Position numbers and translations under genes: made by a program
Part shown: piece after piece, positions 58,592-64,000 of the stretch
Layout of the letters: every line of letters starts with the position of its first letter
Position numbering within the stretch: the first letter of the stretch is position 1
Origin: Plasmopara viticola
Lineage: Eukaryota > Oomycota > Peronosporomycetes > Peronosporales > Peronosporaceae
Length of the DNA stretch: 64,000 bases
Assembly: GCA_001695595.3 (NCBI GenBank)
Contig: MBPM02000012.1
Coordinates: forward strand, 806,001 to 870,000
Direction of reading: 5' to 3'
The notes under the pieces: model-generated
What the model was told of the DNA's origin: nothing
Databases searched by the model: none
What the model saw: only the letters and a program-made list of their open reading frames with translations

Positions 58592-60043
58592 GCGAATATT
58601 TGTAGGTCGAGACAGAGGCCTTCATATAACACGGCATACAACCACTTTGCTATCTCAGTCGACTAGAAAAATGAGATCATACATCCTGCACTTTATACCA
58701 CAGTAACGATCAAGCTTTGTTTACCAATTGATGATCCTCTCATCGGCCCGGAAATTTGATTTTGACCGTTTTTGCTGGTTCCGCAGTGTCTAACGAGTTT
58801 ATTGTCTAATCGGTAGTAGTATACGGGGGGGGGAATAATACTAGTTGACGCATCGGCCACCTTTTAAAAATGGAGCTGGTAGCTTGGTAGTTTAATGTTG
58901 ATGCCCTACTAGGCTGATGCGAAGTATTGTTTCTACCAAGGCAACCATCTCAAGTCTTATCGTACGAAGAAGTGCGGCCTGGTGATTGTTAAGACAAGCT
59001 TAAGAACATACTTGCGAGTTAAAAGTCTGCTTGAATACAAACTTGATAGACGGACCGATAAGCAAGACTCGATTCTTTACCGCGACACCTTGGAGTTTAA
59101 TTTTACTTATGCTATCAAAAGTAAGGCTGATATACGTGAGGAAGTCATCTCCGAAATTCGCTCGATTGAATAAGCTGACAAGCTTAGCTACTAAATACCT
59201 TGTAAAAACAATCGCTGGACTCAAATCTGCATTATATAGCGAGTAAGCGTTTTAAGTGGTAGCTTTATGAGCGTTGGCAACAATGGTACATTATGAGTTG
59301 ACTGTCCACGTAATTTAATTTTCCGTTCAAGTACATATTGAGTGGAAACAAATTAGACTGTAAAAGACTTGTTTAACTTTCCGACTATATCTCGAATCTA
59401 TCTAGCTTCTCAAGAAGGAGAGACAAAAACACTTTAAACATAACTATGCGCTGTAAGCTATTTGCACTTGGTGCACAAATCGATCAAGCACCAAAGCAAG
59501 TCGTCGCAGCACGTCGATAATGTCCACAAGAGTTTATGCGTTATATGTAATGTAATGTATTACGTTATCGCGTTGCCAAGTTATGCACGTGCTAGGCTCA
59601 GTCTGGCTAGTCCACGGCATAGAGTGGTGTCCGCATACGTCGGGTCTCGTTCGGCGGGCAGTGCAGCCAGCACCGAGGTCGTGAGGATCTTCCATTATTT
59701 TGTTTAGCTCTGACTTGGTAAGAGCCCACGTGACGTCCTGGTGCTGAAAACCGTCGCATCGAGGGTAAGACTCGTTAGAGACCTGCAGATGCCCGAGAGC
59801 ACCTGCCCGAAGCGCGCGAGCATTTAGCCCCGCGCTTGGAAGGAGGGCGTCACCCCGACCTTTTCCAGGACTATGCGTTATATATCAAAACAAATAAGAT
59901 AAAAATATCTTTTAATACACCAATAAAATATTCGTGCAACTTTCTTGCGACGTCATTATTGGTTAAAAGTCATTTGACACGTATTCTTTTCCGCTTAAGT
60001 ACGCCAAAAGTATTTCCTCCTCACTTTAGCCAATAACGAAAAG
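58592..60043. other. Intergenic stretch with GC-rich block
   Basis: No gene is recognised. A run of nine G lies near 58,827. The block 59,570-59,870 is clearly GC-richer than its surroundings and dense in stops, and may be an LTR or retroelement remnant, though no motif confirms this. The last 160 bases are AT-rich and abut the CRN start. Confidence 0.35.
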
Positions 60044-61394
60044 ATGGTAAAGCTCTTCTGTGCGATTGTTGATGTGGCGAGAAGTGCTTATTCCGTGCGC
60101 GTGGACGAGAGCGCCTCAGTGGATAAATTGAAGGACGCAATAAAGGAGAAGAAGCCTGACACGATTGAGGGAGAAGCCGACAAGGTGCAGCTCTTTGTAG
60201 CGAAGACAACGACGGCGCGTGGCTTGAGTCCGACGCAGAGGATGTGAAGAAGCCGAAAGTGGGCGAGAAAAGTATTGCGATCAAAGCTTTAACAAGCGAA
60301 AGCAAGGAGCTACAGGGAGAGTCTGGTTTTTAGAAAGTGCTGGTGGGTATGCCAGAGCCATTTACGGACCAAGTACACGTGCTGGTGGTGGTTCTAGAGC
60401 AAGAGCAAGCACGAATTGAATTGTGGCACGCCACTGGGTTTGTCGAGAATGCGTTTAACACGAGAGGAGTTGGCTCTTATTTGCACTGGATGGCGACATT
60501 TCGCATTGGATACTATGATGCTGTGCTACGCACTCAAAATAAACTTGTCGCGTTTTGGTATGAAGGCAAGGATTTGTGCTTGCATTTATTGTTCGAGACA
60601 AGTGCGAGCGCTTCTATGTTGTCGTTACAACCTAGTGTCGCACTAAATCGTATTTTTCGTTTGCAGAAAAAAATGCTGTGCTTTTCGAAACTGACTTGAG
60701 AACTGGTCCACAAACCTGAGGCTCTCCATTGTATGACAAAGAAGTTGTAGCGCACGTTACACAAATTAATTTTATGTCTGCTGAGTTTTAGCGCGTCTTC
60801 AACACTGTGTGTCAGAAGACTTCATCTCCCCCAAATTCTATCACATCCATTTCGAATGCTGCAAATGTGGAAATTTCGACTGACGAATTTGAATATCAGC
60901 GAATTGAGCACAAAAAACTCTTTTTTCCGTACAGCAAGGCAGAAAGCTGCCAATTGATGTCGAAAAAGCAAAGCCGAGACCACATACGATATGCCGAGGA
61001 CGGTCGCGACTGAATATTCGGCTTGCACTCTCGCGTGACATGCATGGATGGTACGACGGTATAAGCGCTGAGTTTTCTATCGTCAACATGCTTCCTGGTT
61101 TCGTCGACAAGAACTCACCAAAAGGCAACAGACGCAAGGTACACAAAATGTGCCGATCTATATGAATATAATTACTCTGACGTCTTCTTGTGTAGGTGGA
61201 GGTGTTTGTGTAGGTTGTCGATGCACAGTGCACAGATCGTGTTTTTAGTCGTTTAAAAAAAAAGCATAACCAAAACCGACGATCCGCTCGTGATGAAGAC
61301 ATTTGTTCACGTGGAGAATCCTACAACGTTTTGTTTTTGTACGAGATGGAAGCACGAAGACAACGATGAGCTTCTAGAAGCTACTTTGACATGA
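60044..61394 (+). pseudogene. Crinkler (CRN) effector pseudogene
   Basis: The N-terminus is the CRN ubiquitin-like header: it starts MVKLFCAIVDVA and carries the translocation-associated motif as LFVAK at residues 50-54 (canonical LFLAK). A one-base deletion near 60,210 shifts the frame, and the original frame ends at 60,247. In the shifted frame, DWL-type sequence continues to an in-frame stop at 60,332. The HVLV motif follows at 60,376-60,393, with Leu where Pro is usual. Further blocks of a CRN C-terminal domain can be read to about 61,394 (for example ALSRDMHGWYDG near 61,035), with more shifts and stops and a possible 57-nt intron (61,139-61,195). CRNs are secreted proteins that act in the host plant nucleus. 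This copy is broken and cannot give the full product. The intact first 67 codons could still be transcribed. Confidence 0.8.
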
Positions 61395-61434
61395 CTCCAG
61401 CGTTAGTTGGAAGTTCCAGTTATACTAAAGAAAT

Positions 61435-61860
61435 CAGTTATAAACTTGAAAAACGTAATATACCGCTTGAGGCGATGAAGGCGCTACATTTGTCAAAATG
61501 GTAAAGACTCGCTGTTATCAGGCAACTTTTTTTTCGACGAGAGCCGTCAAAAAGAAATTTTTTACAGCTTTAAAAAAGTGGTATAGCGCTATCGACATTA
61601 GTAGTGGACAATTTTTTTTTTATCAATTGGGTCTGTTGTGCATGAGTGAGACAAAAAGTTGCTGGATTAATTCTTAGATTTCGCTCTGTCACTAGATGAA
61701 GATTTGTCGAGACTTTGATGTACTGCAGGCGTGTTTTCTCCTGATAGCCACTGCTCAAATCGATGCGTTGGGACTAACAAGAGCAGTGCAACAATCGGAG
61801 CAGCTGCTGCATAATGATTTGTGTCTGGCATAATTCTCAGTAAGGCGTAAAGCCTTCATC
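61435..61860 (+). pseudogene. Decayed duplicate of the UTP21 3' end
   Basis: The segment is collinear with the last quarter of UTP21. It matches the KLEKRNIPLE-type start (UTP21 LIKKRNKPIE, about 57,910), then the block gactcgctg...gctttaaa (58,179-58,240), agtggac (58,292), ttgtgcatg (58,315), ctgcaggcg (58,412) and ctgcataat.atttgtgtct (58,542-58,561). The acidic linker is missing and several indels and stops are present, so it is an old partial duplication, about 3 kb downstream of its source and directly after the CRN relic. Confidence 0.75.
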
Positions 61861-64000
61861 TTTTTTGCGTCGTTACCAATATAGCCTATAACCTTCATCG
61901 CTTGTTGCTTTCCTCCAAAAATGTGGCATAGTAGAACTCGAAAATACATCGTCACCTTACAGATTTGTCGTGGATGGGAAAGCTCAAATTTATACTTTTT
62001 AAAAAGTGCTCCTTTATAATTATTAAGGAAATGGAATTTCTGAATGGAGAACAGACCTAGAGGCAGAAAGCAGAACTCAAATTCGAGATCAAGTAAAGAA
62101 GCTCGTTAAAATAAGATTGCTTCGTTAAGTCTGCGAAAATAAGTGCAAGAGACAATTTGGCTAAAACGTGGACCGATGAGAATTATAATATATAAGCACA
62201 GTAGCCGACAGCGTCAAAAGCTGATAAGGAGAATGTACTTACTGAGCAGTCTTCGATCAGAGGCAAATACGTCGCTACTGTTGAAGTGAAACGGAACCGG
62301 GACATAACAAAGACTTAGGTGGTACTAGACTGCTTTAAGTGCAAAAAGTGTTTCAATGTGTTGGGTGACTTTGGGGTGGAATATGCTATAAGTGATAATG
62401 CCAAATGCTTTCGTCATCGAATGTGATTTGAAAATCGGACGACTTTAGGAGTCTAATTTTTTTTGAACATAGAGCTTGAGCCAAAGATTTTAAACTTTGA
62501 TCACCAGAAGAGTTGGCGCCGTACAATCTTAGTTAATTATAACACACGCTGGATTACATTTAATAGGGGCGAAAGTTAAAAGATCAGAAATGATAAATTA
62601 TCAACGTAGTCTTTACATTGACTATGCCGAATTGGGAAATGTACTGCCACTCGCTCTTTTAAAGCACATGCTTATCCTTTGTTTGCTCTACATCGATGGC
62701 ACGACAAAACAACGATGACAGTGTGGATCGGCGCACTCAAGACGGTTTTACCCGGGTGGTATGGCGGATGGCAAGCCATCCTGATTGCTTTCGACCAACA
62801 ATTGGCTTAGATGTAGCAAATAGTTGTGAGTTATAGATCTAACATATTTGTCTTCCTTGAATCTCGTCAACTAACCTAAGCCTCGCCTTCTCTGCTCCTA
62901 ACGCCAAAACTAAAAAACCCCTCACCATTATTACTTCCTGCCCCTCTAGCATAAAATTCTTCCATGAAGCGAACTTCAATACTTGGTAATTCAAGACGTA
63001 GATGAAAATGAATAAGCGGGACCTATTGAAAGTAGATCATCTGCTAAATTCGCTGGATCGAATGACGTACATGTGCAAATCGAGAAAGGCGCTAGCGATG
63101 ATATGTTATGCGACGGAGCACCCGCAGCTGCTATTAGATTGTTCAGTCAGTGGAGCGCATGATGCAATTGCTGCGGCTTGAAAGCTGGTCTAACTTATAG
63201 AGCTTAGCTAGCAAGCCCTTCCACAAAAACACGCGAATTTGCCAATTAACACGAAATATCTTGACTTATAAAACGAGTGAAGTGACCTTCCTTAGCTTAC
63301 ATAGTGTACTTCTCTATGCCACGTTTCCTGACAGCAAAAACAAAGAAAGGTGGTGATGTGCTCGCTCACTTATACAACGAAAAGACCAGCTGGACGTGGT
63401 TGGCCTCCAGCCACTTAGGATGACACTTTTCGGAAGATTGGACGAGTCATTTGCGTTTATCCTCATAGCTTGAAATCAAAGTCGGACTTGTTGTCTTGGG
63501 AGCTCGTCACGTACACGAAGATCGGATAGAATGGAAAAGATAAGGTACCGGCGTCGATAGATCCACGCACGGCCAAGATTAAGCATATACGATGTAAGGC
63601 AATGAAGGTCAGTGAAGGTAATCAGCGCCTGATAGTATTGGGGAGAACATATATGTGATCGCCAAGTATCGAATTCGAATTCGTGATTACCCGAAGCGAC
63701 AGTAATCGCAGTGCGCGAGTGTCACGCAAAATAATAACCTTGGCGACTTTCTTTCCCCGTTTTGTAGTGTTATATGCTTCGCCGAGTCAATCTTTGTGTG
63801 GTTAATTACCCTTCAGCTCACGACGTACTGGAAAAATGTACATGAAGAATAACGAAATAACAAACCCAGTCAATGTGCTCCTCGTAGACGATGGCGTACA
63901 TCAAGCCCTACACAGCAGCGCTATATCAATAAGAAAGAACGCAGCAACTCATCGAGATTTTCAAAGTGTGGACTAACGAGCCTTTTACTCTTCGTAAAGA
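61861..64000. other. Unassigned right end, possible broken gene fragments
   Basis: No intact gene. Around 62,320-62,430 a plus-strand stretch reads CFKCKKCFNVLGDFGVEY, a cysteine pattern suggestive of a decayed zinc-binding domain. An ATG-initiated 58-codon frame at about 63,009 (HLLNSLDRMTYMCKSRKALA) and a fragment near 63,380 (NEKTSWTWLASSHLG) also look protein-like. They are short and separated by stops. They may be remains of genes or of retroelements; I cannot name them. Confidence 0.3.

Overview
The window looks like nuclear DNA from an oomycete, most likely Peronosporales (Phytophthora or a downy mildew). The genes are intron-poor with introns of about 57-79 nt. There is a decayed Crinkler (CRN) effector gene, which is characteristic of oomycetes. 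Small islands of conserved genes sit in long AT-rich, gene-poor stretches that hold Ty1/copia and Ty3/gypsy debris. The assignment rests on gene content only; no database could be searched.

Layout. (1) 1-529, minus strand: the 5' end of an MTR4/SKI2-type exosome RNA helicase gene that runs off the left edge. (2) 530-31,883: about 31 kb of gene-poor DNA with decayed retroelement fragments, short tandem repeats, a cluster of four hairpins near 9.8 kb, an LTR-like block near 22.5 kb, and two minus-strand genes (16.2-16.9 kb and 19.1-19.5 kb) whose proteins share an unusual C-x6-C 'PS' finger. (3) 31,884-50,819: an island bounded by two inverted copies of one gene. Each copy encodes a polyol-type long-chain dehydrogenase (UxaB/UxuB/mannitol dehydrogenase family) fused to a uronate isomerase (UxaC family). 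Between them lie a SpoU RNA methyltransferase gene and a divergently transcribed zinc-dependent MDR dehydrogenase carrying a zinc-finger/hAT-transposase-like N-terminus, followed by about 10 kb without genes. (4) 54,020-58,591: two plus-strand housekeeping genes, hydroxymethylbilane synthase (four exons) and UTP21/WDR36 (SSU processome). (5) 58,592-64,000: a broken CRN gene, directly followed by a decayed duplicate of the UTP21 3' end, then unassigned DNA.

The most interesting object is the duplicated UxaB-UxaC fusion. It joins two consecutive enzymes of bacterial-type hexuronate catabolism: uronate isomerisation, then NAD(P)H reduction of the keto-uronate to an aldonate. The two paralogues are nearly identical over exactly 1,467 nt, the UxaC half, without an indel. 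Their UxaB halves are clearly diverged, one copy has an extra intron, and one has lost the histidine of the dehydrogenase K-x4-N-x2-H motif. This pattern points to gene conversion that homogenises only the isomerase half across an inverted repeat with 12.9 kb between the arms.

Limits: coordinates were read by hand, splice sites come from GT-AG signals, reading frame and paralogue comparison, and the retroelement relics are motif-level calls.
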